From: Bordetella genomosp. 7
Lineage (GTDB): Bacteria; Pseudomonadota; Gammaproteobacteria; Burkholderiales; Burkholderiaceae_B
DNA length: 64,000 nucleotides
Direction of reading: 5' to 3'
NCBI RefSeq assembly: GCF_002261265.1
Contig: NZ_NEVK01000008.1
Coordinates: 310,001-374,000 of the forward strand
The notes under the pieces were generated by a model. It saw only the letters and a list, made by a program, of their open reading frames with translations. It was not told where the DNA came from and ran no database searches. Position 1 is the stretch's first letter. Each line of letters starts with the position of its first letter. Of this stretch, positions 54,493 to 62,784 are shown one piece after another. The translations under genes and the position numbers were made by a program.

Positions 54493-55596
54493 CTATAGCC
54501 CCGCCAACGCATCCAGGCGAGCCCGCTGCAACGCCGGCTTGATGCGCGCCGGGTCGCCCGCGCACTGGCGGGCGATGGCGCCGGCGTCAATGCGGCGCAC
54601 CGCGTCAACGCGGCGGAGCCAGGCTGGCTCGTCGATGGGCGCCACCACTGCGGCGGCCCGCAGTAAAGCCGCGAACCGATCCGGCTTGCGCAACGCATCG
54701 CACGACTCGATCAACGCCAGCTGCGAGGCCGTATCGCCGGCATCGGCCTGTTCTGCCACGCGCGGCAACAGGCGCGCCTGGTCGGCGCATTCGGCAGGCA
54801 CGCGCAGGCGGCGGCCCAGCTCATCGCGCTCGGGCGTCAGGCGGCACAGCAACGCATAGCGGCCCGGCAACGGCAGGTTTGCCGCCGATGCGCGATCAAG
54901 GTCGCTTGCCACCACGCTGACATGCTGCAATTGCGGCATCACGCGGGCGAGCGCGCCGGACTGCTCCAGTACATCGAGCATGCGCGACGGCGTGGCGGCC
55001 ATCAGGCCGCGCGACACTTCTTTCCAGACGCGCTCCGGCACCAGGGCGTCCGCCTCGCCGGCCTGCACCATGCTGCGGCATAACTCCAGCGTCTCGGGCG
55101 CCACGGCAAAGTCGCCAAAGCGGGCTGCAAAGCGAGCCAGCCGCAGGATGCGTACGGGGTCTTCGGCGAAGGCGTCGCCCACATGGCGCAATATGCGCGC
55201 CTGGATGTCGGCCGAGCCATTGAGGGGGTCCAGCAACTGGCCCTGGGGCGTGCGGGCGATGGCGTTGACGGTCAGGTCGCGCCGGCGCAGGTCTTGCTCC
55301 AGCGTGACGTCGGCCCCGGTATAGAAGGTGAACCCTTTGTAGCCGCGCCCAGACTTGCGCTCTGTGCGGGCCAGCGCGTATTCCTCCTTGGTGCGGGGAT
55401 GCAAAAACACCGGGAAATCGCCGCCCACCGGAATAAACCCGCGCCGCGCCATGTCTTCGGGCGTGGCGCCCACCACGACCCAGTCGCGGTCGCCGGCCGG
55501 CAGGCCCAGCAACGCATCGCGCACCGCGCCGCCCACCACATACACCTGCAAGCCCTTGCAATCGGGGTCGGGCGTAAAGGCCTGGTTTGCCGTCAC
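54493..55596 (-). CDS. cca: CCA-adding tRNA nucleotidyltransferase (HD domain absent)
   Basis: Adds or repairs the 3' CCA of tRNAs. 367 residues. Nucleotidyltransferase head [20 protein letters not shown] with the GDRDWVVVG acidic motif, [11 protein letters not shown] and the neck helix [16 protein letters not shown], then the body/tail helices. In E. coli Cca (about 410 residues) an HD phosphohydrolase domain lies in the second half. Here the HxHD metal motif is not seen and the region is short, so only the synthetase activity is expected. The ATG overlaps the slt stop (ATGA). Confidence 0.92.
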   Translation of the reverse strand: MTANQAFTPDPDCKGLQVYVVGGAVRDALLGLPAGDRDWVVVGATPEDMARRGFIPVGGDFPVFLHPRTKEEYALARTERKSGRGYKGFTFYTGADVTLEQDLRRRDLTVNAIARTPQGQLLDPLNGSADIQARILRHVGDAFAEDPVRILRLARFAARFGDFAVAPETLELCRSMVQAGEADALVPERVWKEVSRGLMAATPSRMLDVLEQSGALARVMPQLQHVSVVASDLDRASAANLPLPGRYALLCRLTPERDELGRRLRVPAECADQARLLPRVAEQADAGDTASQLALIESCDALRKPDRFAALLRAAAVVAPIDEPAWLRRVDAVRRIDAGAIARQCAGDPARIKPALQRARLDALAGL

Positions 55597-57683
55597 TGCA
55601 ACTCCGCCTGGCGCACGGCGGGCGGCTCGATGCGGCCCAGCCGTTCTTTGAGCGATTGGGGCTGGCCGGTGAACATGGCGGCGTAGTACGTGGCGTTGGA
55701 CAGCACGTGTTTCACGTACAGGCGGGTTTCGGTGAAGGGAATGGTCTCGGCGAAAATCGCGCCTTCTACGGGGTGCGACAAGGTGGCGCGCCAGTTGCGC
55801 GGCCGGCCGGGCCCTGCGTTATAGCCGGCGCTGGCCAGCACCTGCGACCCATCCAGGCCGGTCAATACGATGTTCAGGTAATTGGTGCCCAGAATGGTGT
55901 TGGTGTCGAAATCATTGACGCTGGAAGGCGTGAAATCCGCCATGCCGATCTTGCGCGCCACCCACTTCGCGGTGGCCGGCATCAGCTGCATCAGCCCCGA
56001 TGCGCCCACGTGCGAGCGCGCATTCATGATAAAGCGCGATTCCTGGCGGATCAGGCCATAGACCCACGCGGGGTCCAGAGAGATGGCGTTGGCCTGCGCC
56101 GTTACCCGCCCTTCGAAGGGCGCGATGAAGCGCTGGGAAAAGTCCACTTCTTGCTGTGTGCGTTCCGATGTGTTGATGACTCGATCGTAGACGTCTTCGG
56201 CCCGCGCCAGCTCTGCGGCCGCCAGCAGTTGGCGGTCGGACATGCCGCGCAAGGCGAAATTCCATTCGCCCACGGCCTCGGGACGCCAGCCCAGTCGGAA
56301 CAGGTGCACGGCGCGCTGCAGGCCGGCGTTGGCGCGCGCTTCGGCCATTTCGGCGTCGGTAACCGGGGCGGGGCGCGGCGGCACCATAATGGCCCGGCCC
56401 AGTTCTTCGGCGGCCAGCTGGCCATAGAAGTTGTACTGGCCGGCGATGCTTTCGTAGCCCTGCCGCGCCTGCGTTTCACGGCCCAGCGCCGCATCGCCGC
56501 GCGCCTTCCAGTACACCCAGACAGGTTCGGCCTGCTGGGCGGCGGGCATGTGCCTGATGGAATCGATGACCCAGCGCCAGTCGATTTTGGGCTGGCGCAG
56601 CGCCGAGCGCACGCGCCACGCGCCGTTGTAGTCGGTCAGTTCGACGGTATTGCCGGCCTCGCGATACCAGGCGTCGGCGCGGCTGTCGAGATTCAGCGCC
56701 GCAATGAGCGCATACTGGCTGCGCACCCATGCCAGGTCAGACTTTGTGAGCGCATTGGCCCATTCGCGGCGCAGGTAGGAATCGGCCACGTCCAGGTCTT
56801 GGCGGGCCAGCCTGGCCAGCGCCAGCGTGACGAGTTCTTTTTCGTTGCGGCCCACCCGCTTGCGCTCTTGCCGGGTAAGCCATTTCATGGGGCTTTTCAG
56901 CAGTGCTTCGAACGCCTTCTGGTCGCTGGGTTCGAACAGCAGGTCGGCGAACCTGCGCGCATCGGCCGTGCGGTCGGTTTCGACCGCGGCGCGCAAGAGC
57001 GGCTGCAGTTCTTTCCAGCCCAGCACGCCATCGGCCACGAGCTGATCGGCCAGGTTCCAGCAATCGCGCCCCGGTGTAAAGGCGTCCAGCGCCTGCCTGG
57101 CGGTGGCGCGCTGGCCCGTCAGATGGCGGGCTTCGAGAATGGCGCACTGTACTTGCGAACGGGCATCGGCCACGTCGCCCAGTTCACGGGCGGTTTCGAA
57201 ATCGCCGCGCCGCACCGCGGCCTGTATCCAGCTGCCGCGCAGGCGTTCGGCCAGATAGGTGCCGTCGTGCTCGCGCAGGAACTGGGCGGCCTCGTCTCGC
57301 GGCATGACATTGCCGGGCGGGTTCCAGAGCTTGTAATTCAGCAGCCAGTACTGCGGATAAACGCCCAGCAGGTCGCCGCGCGCCTGCTCGGCCAGCATGG
57401 CCAGCACCGACCATTGCTTGCGCTGGTTGGCCTCGCGCGCCGCCACCACAGCCTGCAGGGACGGGGTCTGGGGCGTGGGCGGCAGGCCCGCCAGCTTGGC
57501 GGGCGGCACCGAAATGACAGGGCGCGCGGCGGCGGGCGCCGCGTGGGCAGCCGGGCGCGGCTGCTGCGCGTCGACTGACGTGCACGCCGCCGTAAAAAGC
57601 GCCAACACCGGCAGCCACCGGCGACCGCGTGGCTCGGCCCGTGCCGATTTCTGATAAGGTCTTGATTCAAGCCACTGACGCAT
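55593..57683 (-). CDS. slt: Soluble lytic murein transglycosylase
   Basis: Periplasmic enzyme cleaving peptidoglycan glycan strands. 696 residues from the ATG at 57683 (an ATG at 57695 adds four residues). An N-terminal hydrophobic stretch [14 protein letters not shown] may be a lipoprotein signal (Cys after TAA, imperfect lipobox). A long alpha-superhelical domain (about 90–500) is followed by the SLT domain with [20 protein letters not shown] (catalytic Glu), [14 protein letters not shown] and [15 protein letters not shown]. Co-directional with cca. Confidence 0.93.
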   Translation of the reverse strand: MRQWLESRPYQKSARAEPRGRRWLPVLALFTAACTSVDAQQPRPAAHAAPAAARPVISVPPAKLAGLPPTPQTPSLQAVVAAREANQRKQWSVLAMLAEQARGDLLGVYPQYWLLNYKLWNPPGNVMPRDEAAQFLREHDGTYLAERLRGSWIQAAVRRGDFETARELGDVADARSQVQCAILEARHLTGQRATARQALDAFTPGRDCWNLADQLVADGVLGWKELQPLLRAAVETDRTADARRFADLLFEPSDQKAFEALLKSPMKWLTRQERKRVGRNEKELVTLALARLARQDLDVADSYLRREWANALTKSDLAWVRSQYALIAALNLDSRADAWYREAGNTVELTDYNGAWRVRSALRQPKIDWRWVIDSIRHMPAAQQAEPVWVYWKARGDAALGRETQARQGYESIAGQYNFYGQLAAEELGRAIMVPPRPAPVTDAEMAEARANAGLQRAVHLFRLGWRPEAVGEWNFALRGMSDRQLLAAAELARAEDVYDRVINTSERTQQEVDFSQRFIAPFEGRVTAQANAISLDPAWVYGLIRQESRFIMNARSHVGASGLMQLMPATAKWVARKIGMADFTPSSVNDFDTNTILGTNYLNIVLTGLDGSQVLASAGYNAGPGRPRNWRATLSHPVEGAIFAETIPFTETRLYVKHVLSNATYYAAMFTGQPQSLKERLGRIEPPAVRQAELQ

Positions 57684-57693
57684 TGCGACCCGC

Positions 57694-58374
57694 ATGGACA
57701 TCCAAAATTCCGAACAGAATAACGCAGTCGCGCTACGCGCGCGATTGCGGCAAGCCCGCGCTGCGCTGCCCGAAGCACAGCGCAGCCGGGGCGGCCTGCT
57801 GATGCGCGGCCGGTTGTTTACGTGGCTGAACGTCGTGCGCGAACAGGCAGCCAAGCGCGGCCAGCAGGGCCCTGCCACCATAGCAGCTTTCTGGCCGCTC
57901 GAGGGCGAGCCCGACCTGCGCCCGCTGCTCGAACAATGGGCGCAGGCCGGCGTCGCCCTGGCGTTGCCCGCCATACGCGCGGCGGGCGAACCGCTCGAAT
58001 TCCGCGCCTGGACGCCGGGCGACGCGCTCAGCCCGGGCCCATACCAGGTGCAGGAACCTTCGGCCGACCGCCCGGTGCTGCAGCCGGACGTCATCCTGGT
58101 GCCCACCCTGGGCTACACCGCGCAGGCCGACCGCCTGGGCTACGGCGGCGGCTATTACGACCGCACCCTGGCGGCCCTGCGCGACGCCGGCCACGACTAC
58201 ACCGCCATCGGCGTGGCCTGGAACGAAGGCCTGCTCGATGTCGGCTACCGGCCCGCCGCACACGACGTGCGGCTTGATGCCGTGCTGACGCCCGATGGCT
58301 GGGTGCCCCATCCCCCGGTGCTGGGCCCGGATGCGCCCACCGGGGGCACCTTCGGATCGTACGTGTTACGCTGA
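57694..58374 (+). CDS. 5-formyltetrahydrofolate cyclo-ligase
   Basis: Converts 5-formyl-THF to 5,10-methenyl-THF with ATP. 226 residues. N-terminal basic segment LRARLRQARAALPEAQRSRG, middle VALALPAIRAAGEPLEFRAW, and the signature DRLGYGGGYYDRTLAAL near the C-terminus. In E. coli the homologue is ygfA/fau. Its ATG (57694) and the divergent slt start (57683 or 57695) virtually touch, so each promoter must lie inside the other gene. Confidence 0.94.
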   Translation: MDIQNSEQNNAVALRARLRQARAALPEAQRSRGGLLMRGRLFTWLNVVREQAAKRGQQGPATIAAFWPLEGEPDLRPLLEQWAQAGVALALPAIRAAGEPLEFRAWTPGDALSPGPYQVQEPSADRPVLQPDVILVPTLGYTAQADRLGYGGGYYDRTLAALRDAGHDYTAIGVAWNEGLLDVGYRPAAHDVRLDAVLTPDGWVPHPPVLGPDAPTGGTFGSYVLR

Positions 58375-58381
58375 GCCGACC

Positions 58382-58415
58382 GGTGCCGGCACGCGGGTGC
58401 CCGCGTGCCGGCACC
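58382..58415. terminator. Perfect 16-base inverted repeat before the Anbu-type operon
   Basis: GGTGCCGGCACGCGGG and CCCGCGTGCCGGCACC are perfect complements separated only by TG. The repeat starts eight bases after the cyclo-ligase stop. A second dyad (CATGCCCG/CGGGCATG, 58415–58455) follows. No T-run, so either a Rho-independent-like pause or terminator, or an operator region for the operon at 58619. The rest of the 244-base gap shows nothing recognisable. Confidence 0.5.
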
Positions 58416-58618
58416 ATGCCCGCCATACGCCGTATGCCTGCCCATGCCGGGCATGCGCAAAATCTGGCGCCCGCCGCGGATCATCCCGTATACCTGCAGC
58501 GACGCCCTTCTGCTAAAACGGACGCAGGCCTTGCGGCGGCCGGGCGCGGCGCGCCCCCGTCCCGGGCCGCGTGTTCCATCCGGACCGCGCCCGGCCCCGA
58601 TCGCACGCAGGAGGAACC

Positions 58619-60049
58619 ATGCAGTTTTCCCCGCCGCCCGGTGCGGCATACGATGAAATGGTCGACGCCGACGGCGCGGTGCGGCCACACTACCGTGCGT
58701 TTGCAAAATGGCTGGGGCAGCAGCCCGCCGAAACCATGGCCGCCCGCCAGATCGAGGCCGACCTCAACTTCCGGCGCGTGGGCATTACCTTCTCGGTGGC
58801 GGGCGACGAGGCCGGCACCGAACGCCTGATACCGTTCGACCTGATTCCGCGCATTATCCCTGCCGCCGAATGGCAGCGCCTGCAGGCGGGCCTGAAGCAG
58901 CGGGTTCGCGCGCTGAACCTGTTTATCCACGACATCTACCACGATCACAACATCGTGCGGGCGGGCATCGTTCCGGCCGAACAGGTGTTCCTGAACGCCC
59001 AGTACCGTCCCGAGATGCAGGACGTGGACGTAGCCGAAGACATCTACTGCCACATCGCCGGCATCGACATCGTGCGCGCCGGGGCGGGCGAGTTCTATGT
59101 GCTGGAAGACAACTTGCGCGTGCCCTCGGGCGTGTCGTACATGCTCGAAAACCGCAAGATGTCGATGCGCCTGATGCCCGAGGCCTTCAGCCGCATCAAC
59201 GTCAGTCCGGTGGCGCATTATCCCGACCTGCTGCTGGACAATCTGCGCGAAGTGGCCCCGGGCGGCATAGAAAACCCCACGGTAGTGGTGCTGACGCCCG
59301 GCATGTACAACTCGGCCTATTTCGAGCATGCCTTCCTGGCCCAGCAGATGGGGGTGGAACTGGTCGAGGGCCAGGACCTGTTCGTGGACCAGAACACCGT
59401 ATACATGCGCACGACGCACGGGCCGCGCCGCGTGGACGTCATCTACCGGCGCGTAGACGACGACTTCCTCGATCCGCTGACGTTCCGTGCCGATTCCGCA
59501 CTGGGCGTGCCGGGCCTGCTGTCGGTCTACCGGGCGGGTCGCGTGACGCTGGCCAACGCCATTGGCACGGGCATCGCCGACGACAAGTCCACGTACCAGT
59601 ACGTGCCCGACATGATCCGCTTTTACCTGCAGGAAGATCCCATTCTTTCGAACGTGCCCACCTGGCGCTGCTCGCGGCCGGATGAACTGTCGCACGTGCT
59701 GGCCAACATGCATGAGCTGGTGGTCAAGGAAGTGCACGGGTCGGGCGGCTACGGCATGCTGGTCGGCCCCTGCTCGACCCGCGCGCAGGTCGAAGCCTTC
59801 AGGGAGCGCGTGCGCAGCCAGCCGGCCAACTACATCGCGCAGCCCACGCTCGCGCTGTCCACCGTGCCCACCTATGTGGAATCCGGCGTGGCGCCGCGCC
59901 ATGTCGACCTGCGCCCCTACGTGCTGTGCGGCAAAGATATCCGCACCGTGCCCGGCGGGCTGTGCCGCGTGGCCCTGGTGGAAGGGTCGCTGGTGGTCAA
60001 CAGCAGCCAGGGCGGCGGCACCAAAGACACATGGGTACTGGGAGACTGA
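58619..60049 (+). CDS. Circularly permuted ATP-grasp protein of the Anbu operon
   Basis: 476 residues from the ATG at 58619, with a strong CAGGAGGA ribosome site. Matches the DUF404/DUF407 (CP_ATPgrasp) family: RIIPAAEWQRLQAGLKQRV, LNLFIHDIYHD, EFYVLEDNLRVPSGVSYMLE, FVDQNTVYMRTTHG, VVKEVHGSGGYGMLVGP and DLRPYVLCGKDI. ATP-grasp folds usually ligate a carboxylate to an amine. Comparative genomics has proposed peptide-ligase activity for this family, but the substrate is unknown. First gene of a tight four-gene plus-strand unit. Confidence 0.92.
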   Translation: MQFSPPPGAAYDEMVDADGAVRPHYRAFAKWLGQQPAETMAARQIEADLNFRRVGITFSVAGDEAGTERLIPFDLIPRIIPAAEWQRLQAGLKQRVRALNLFIHDIYHDHNIVRAGIVPAEQVFLNAQYRPEMQDVDVAEDIYCHIAGIDIVRAGAGEFYVLEDNLRVPSGVSYMLENRKMSMRLMPEAFSRINVSPVAHYPDLLLDNLREVAPGGIENPTVVVLTPGMYNSAYFEHAFLAQQMGVELVEGQDLFVDQNTVYMRTTHGPRRVDVIYRRVDDDFLDPLTFRADSALGVPGLLSVYRAGRVTLANAIGTGIADDKSTYQYVPDMIRFYLQEDPILSNVPTWRCSRPDELSHVLANMHELVVKEVHGSGGYGMLVGPCSTRAQVEAFRERVRSQPANYIAQPTLALSTVPTYVESGVAPRHVDLRPYVLCGKDIRTVPGGLCRVALVEGSLVVNSSQGGGTKDTWVLGD

Positions 60050-60050
60050 C

Positions 60051-60992
60051 ATGCTGAGCCGCACTGCCGATCACCTGTTCTGGATGTGCCGCTATATCGA
60101 GCGGGCCGAGAACACCGCGCGCATGCTTGATGTGAACCTGCAGATGTCGCTGCTGCCGCAGGACGACCAGGCCGGCGACACTCTGTGGAGCGCCGTGCTG
60201 CGCATCTCGGAGCTGCAAAGCGGCTACGACGCCCGCTACCCGGCCGTCACGCCGATGGACGTGCTGCATTACATGGTGCGCGAACCGTCCAACCAGTCGT
60301 CGATCTACGCCTGCCTGCATGCCGCCCGCGAAAACGCGCGCGCCGTGCGCGGCAGCCTGACCACCGAGGTATGGGAAACCTACAACGCCACCTGGCTGGA
60401 ATTGCAGCGGCACCTGCAAGATCAGCTGCCGGAACGCAACCCGGCCAAGTTCTTCGAGTGGGTGAAGTTTCGCGCCCACGTCGCGCGCGGCGTCACCATC
60501 GGCACCATGCTTGAAGACGAAGCGCTGTATTTCATGCGCCTGGGCATGAACCTGGAGCGCGCCGACAATACCGCGCGCCTGCTCGATGTGAAGTTCCACG
60601 AGGCAGATGGCGACACGCCCGCGCGCGCCAGTGAGTTCTACCGCTGGTCGGCGCTGCTGAGCTCACTGTCGGGGCTGGAGATCTACCGCAAGGTATATCG
60701 CGACATCATGACCCCCGACCGCGTCGCCGAACTGCTGATCCTGCGCCCCGATATGCCGCGTTCGCTGCTGGCCACCGTACAGGCCCTGACCGAAGACCTG
60801 ACGCGGGTGTCGAACCAGTGGTCGGCCGAAACGGAACGACGGGCCGGCCTGCTGCACGCGGAGCTGCGCTACGGCCGGATCGAGGACATTCTGCGCAGCG
60901 GCCTGCATCGGTACCTGGAACGCTTTCTGGAGCGTATCAACGACCTGGGCGACCGCATCAGCCGGGATTTCCTCGTGTCGCTGGCGGCTTAG
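60051..60992 (+). CDS. Alpha-E domain protein (DUF403) of the Anbu operon
   Basis: 313 residues starting one base after the ATP-grasp stop; the frame is open upstream, but that lies inside the previous gene. All-helical chain with the family start LSRTADHLFWMCRYIERAEN, a repeat of this pattern at FMRLGMNLERADNTARLLD, and FYRWSALLSSLSGLEIY. The alpha-E family always accompanies the permuted ATP-grasp; its activity is unknown, though conserved Arg/Glu/His residues suggest a binding or catalytic role. Confidence 0.9.
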   Translation: MLSRTADHLFWMCRYIERAENTARMLDVNLQMSLLPQDDQAGDTLWSAVLRISELQSGYDARYPAVTPMDVLHYMVREPSNQSSIYACLHAARENARAVRGSLTTEVWETYNATWLELQRHLQDQLPERNPAKFFEWVKFRAHVARGVTIGTMLEDEALYFMRLGMNLERADNTARLLDVKFHEADGDTPARASEFYRWSALLSSLSGLEIYRKVYRDIMTPDRVAELLILRPDMPRSLLATVQALTEDLTRVSNQWSAETERRAGLLHAELRYGRIEDILRSGLHRYLERFLERINDLGDRISRDFLVSLAA

Positions 60993-61009
60993 CGCAAAGG
61001 GAGCAACGC

Positions 61010-61810
61010 ATGAAGCATCTGATCCGACACGTGACCCAGTACCGCTACACCGCCCCGGTAAGCTACAGCGTCCAGACGCTGCGGCTGACGCCGCGCACCG
61101 ACGAGCACCAGCGCACGCTGCGCTGGCGCATCGACGCGCCGGGCGCGCTGGAACAGCAGGTGGATGCCTACGGCAACATCACGCACATGCTCACCCTGCG
61201 GCGTCCGCACGATCACATCGAGCTGTGCGTGACCGGCCAGGTCGAGATCGCGCCGCTGTCCGATGGCCGCCTGCGCCAGGAAGAAAACCGCCTGCCCGTG
61301 CATGCCTATTGTGTGCAGACATCGCTGACGCAAGCCGACGATACGGTTCGCGATTTCGCGCGCGCGGCCTTGCCGCAGGGGCTGCGCACGCCGGCCGATG
61401 TGCTGGAGCTGGCCAGCGCCATCTGCGACAGGGTCATGTACGAGCCGGGCACGACCGACGTGACGACGGCGGCCAGCCAGGTGCTGCGCCTGGGCCACGG
61501 CGTGTGCCAGGACCATGCGCATCTTTTCCTGGCCTGCGTGCGCGGCCTGGGCGTGCCGGGGCGCTACGTCAGCGGATATCTGTACACCGAGGCCGAGCAT
61601 GCTGCCAGCCACGCCTGGGCCGATGTGTGGCTGGACGGCCTGGGATGGACCAGCGTCGACATCACGAACCGCCAGTTCGCGTCCGACTGCCACTGCCGCC
61701 TGGCGGTGGCGCGCGATTACGATTCGGCCTCGCCCGTGCGCGGCGTGCGGCACGGCGGCGGCGAAGAATCCATGACCGTATCGGTACACGTGCAGACGGC
61801 ACAGCAATAG
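61010..61810 (+). CDS. Transglutaminase-like protease-fold protein of the Anbu operon
   Basis: 266 residues from the ATG at 61010, 17 bases after the alpha-E gene with a GGGAGC ribosome site. N-terminal Bact_transglu_N domain (HVTQYRYTAPVSYSVQTLRL). The catalytic triad of the transglutaminase-like core is visible: Cys in LGHGVCQDHAHLFLACVRG, His in EAEHAASHAWADVWL and Asp in WTSVDITNRQ. Such proteins act as peptidases or amide transferases. Together with the ATP-grasp protein they form a possible make-and-break pair for an isopeptide-type linkage. Confidence 0.92.
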   Translation: MKHLIRHVTQYRYTAPVSYSVQTLRLTPRTDEHQRTLRWRIDAPGALEQQVDAYGNITHMLTLRRPHDHIELCVTGQVEIAPLSDGRLRQEENRLPVHAYCVQTSLTQADDTVRDFARAALPQGLRTPADVLELASAICDRVMYEPGTTDVTTAASQVLRLGHGVCQDHAHLFLACVRGLGVPGRYVSGYLYTEAEHAASHAWADVWLDGLGWTSVDITNRQFASDCHCRLAVARDYDSASPVRGVRHGGGEESMTVSVHVQTAQQ

Positions 61811-61889
61811 GCGCCGCAAATGGGGCCAGGTTGAGCCCGCCCGGGCCGTCTGGCCCTACAATACGCCAGCCGTATCCCACCCTACGACC

Positions 61890-62750
61890 ATGACCTACTG
61901 TGTAGCCGCCCGCCTGGATGCGGGCCTGGTTTTTCTGTCCGACTCGCGCACCAACGCGGGCGTCGATCAAGTCAGCGTTGCCCGCAAGCTCAATGTGTTC
62001 CAGAAAGCCGGCGATCGCGTCATGGCATTGCTCACATCGGGCAACCTGGCCATCAGCCAGGCGGTCGTCAATGCATTGGCCCAGCAGGACGCCGGCAGCC
62101 CCGACTCGCTATGGTCGGCGCCCGACATGTACGAAGCCGCGCGCCGGGTGGGCGTGGCGGTGCGCCGCGTGTACGAGCGCGATGCCGAAGCCCTGAACGA
62201 CCATGGCGTCGACTTCAATATCAACCTGATCTTCGGCGGCCAGATCGGCACAGAACGCTGCCGGCTGTTCCAGGTTTATTCGGCCGGCAACTTCATCGAG
62301 GCCAGCACCGATTGCCCCTACGTGCAGATCGGCGAGGCCAAGTACGGCAAGCCCATACTCGACCGCGTGCTGCGCCCCGCCACGCCGCTGGACGAAGCCG
62401 CCAAGTGCCTGTTGATTTCCATGGACTCGACCCTGCGATCGAATATCTCGGTGGGGTTGCCGCTGGACATGCTGGTGTATGAAAGCGGCGCGCTGCGCGT
62501 GACGCATTTTGCGCACATCGACGAAGACAACGAGTACTTCCGCATGATACGCAAGACCTGGGGCGCGCGGCTGCGCCAGGTTTTCGCCGAAATCGCCGAT
62601 CCGGCATGGACCGAAGCCCCGGCTTCGGATTCGCTGGCCGCGGCCGGCCGGCTGTACCAGCCGCACGCCGTGACCCCTGACGACGGCGCGGGCGAAGCGC
62701 CGCCCTTGCAGGTGCTCGCGCAGGACCCGGGCCAATCGCAGCCCGAATAG
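61890..62750 (+). CDS. Anbu-type proteasome-like Ntn-hydrolase
   Basis: 286 residues of the bacterial Anbu (ancestral beta-subunit) peptidase family. After Met removal Thr2 would be the nucleophile (MTYCVAARLDAGLVFLSDSR). Asp18/Ser19-Arg and the Lys in VARKLNVFQ fit proteasome-fold catalytic residues. Further family blocks are LLTSGNLAISQAV, FNINLIFGGQIG and LISMDSTLRSNISVGLPLDM. The gap of 79 bases after the transglutaminase gene could hold its own promoter, but co-orientation and the recurrent gene set argue for one operon. Confidence 0.92.
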   Translation: MTYCVAARLDAGLVFLSDSRTNAGVDQVSVARKLNVFQKAGDRVMALLTSGNLAISQAVVNALAQQDAGSPDSLWSAPDMYEAARRVGVAVRRVYERDAEALNDHGVDFNINLIFGGQIGTERCRLFQVYSAGNFIEASTDCPYVQIGEAKYGKPILDRVLRPATPLDEAAKCLLISMDSTLRSNISVGLPLDMLVYESGALRVTHFAHIDEDNEYFRMIRKTWGARLRQVFAEIADPAWTEAPASDSLAAAGRLYQPHAVTPDDGAGEAPPLQVLAQDPGQSQPE

Positions 62751-62784
62751 CCGTCTGCCGCGCCTGGCGGCGACGCCGCCGTCT

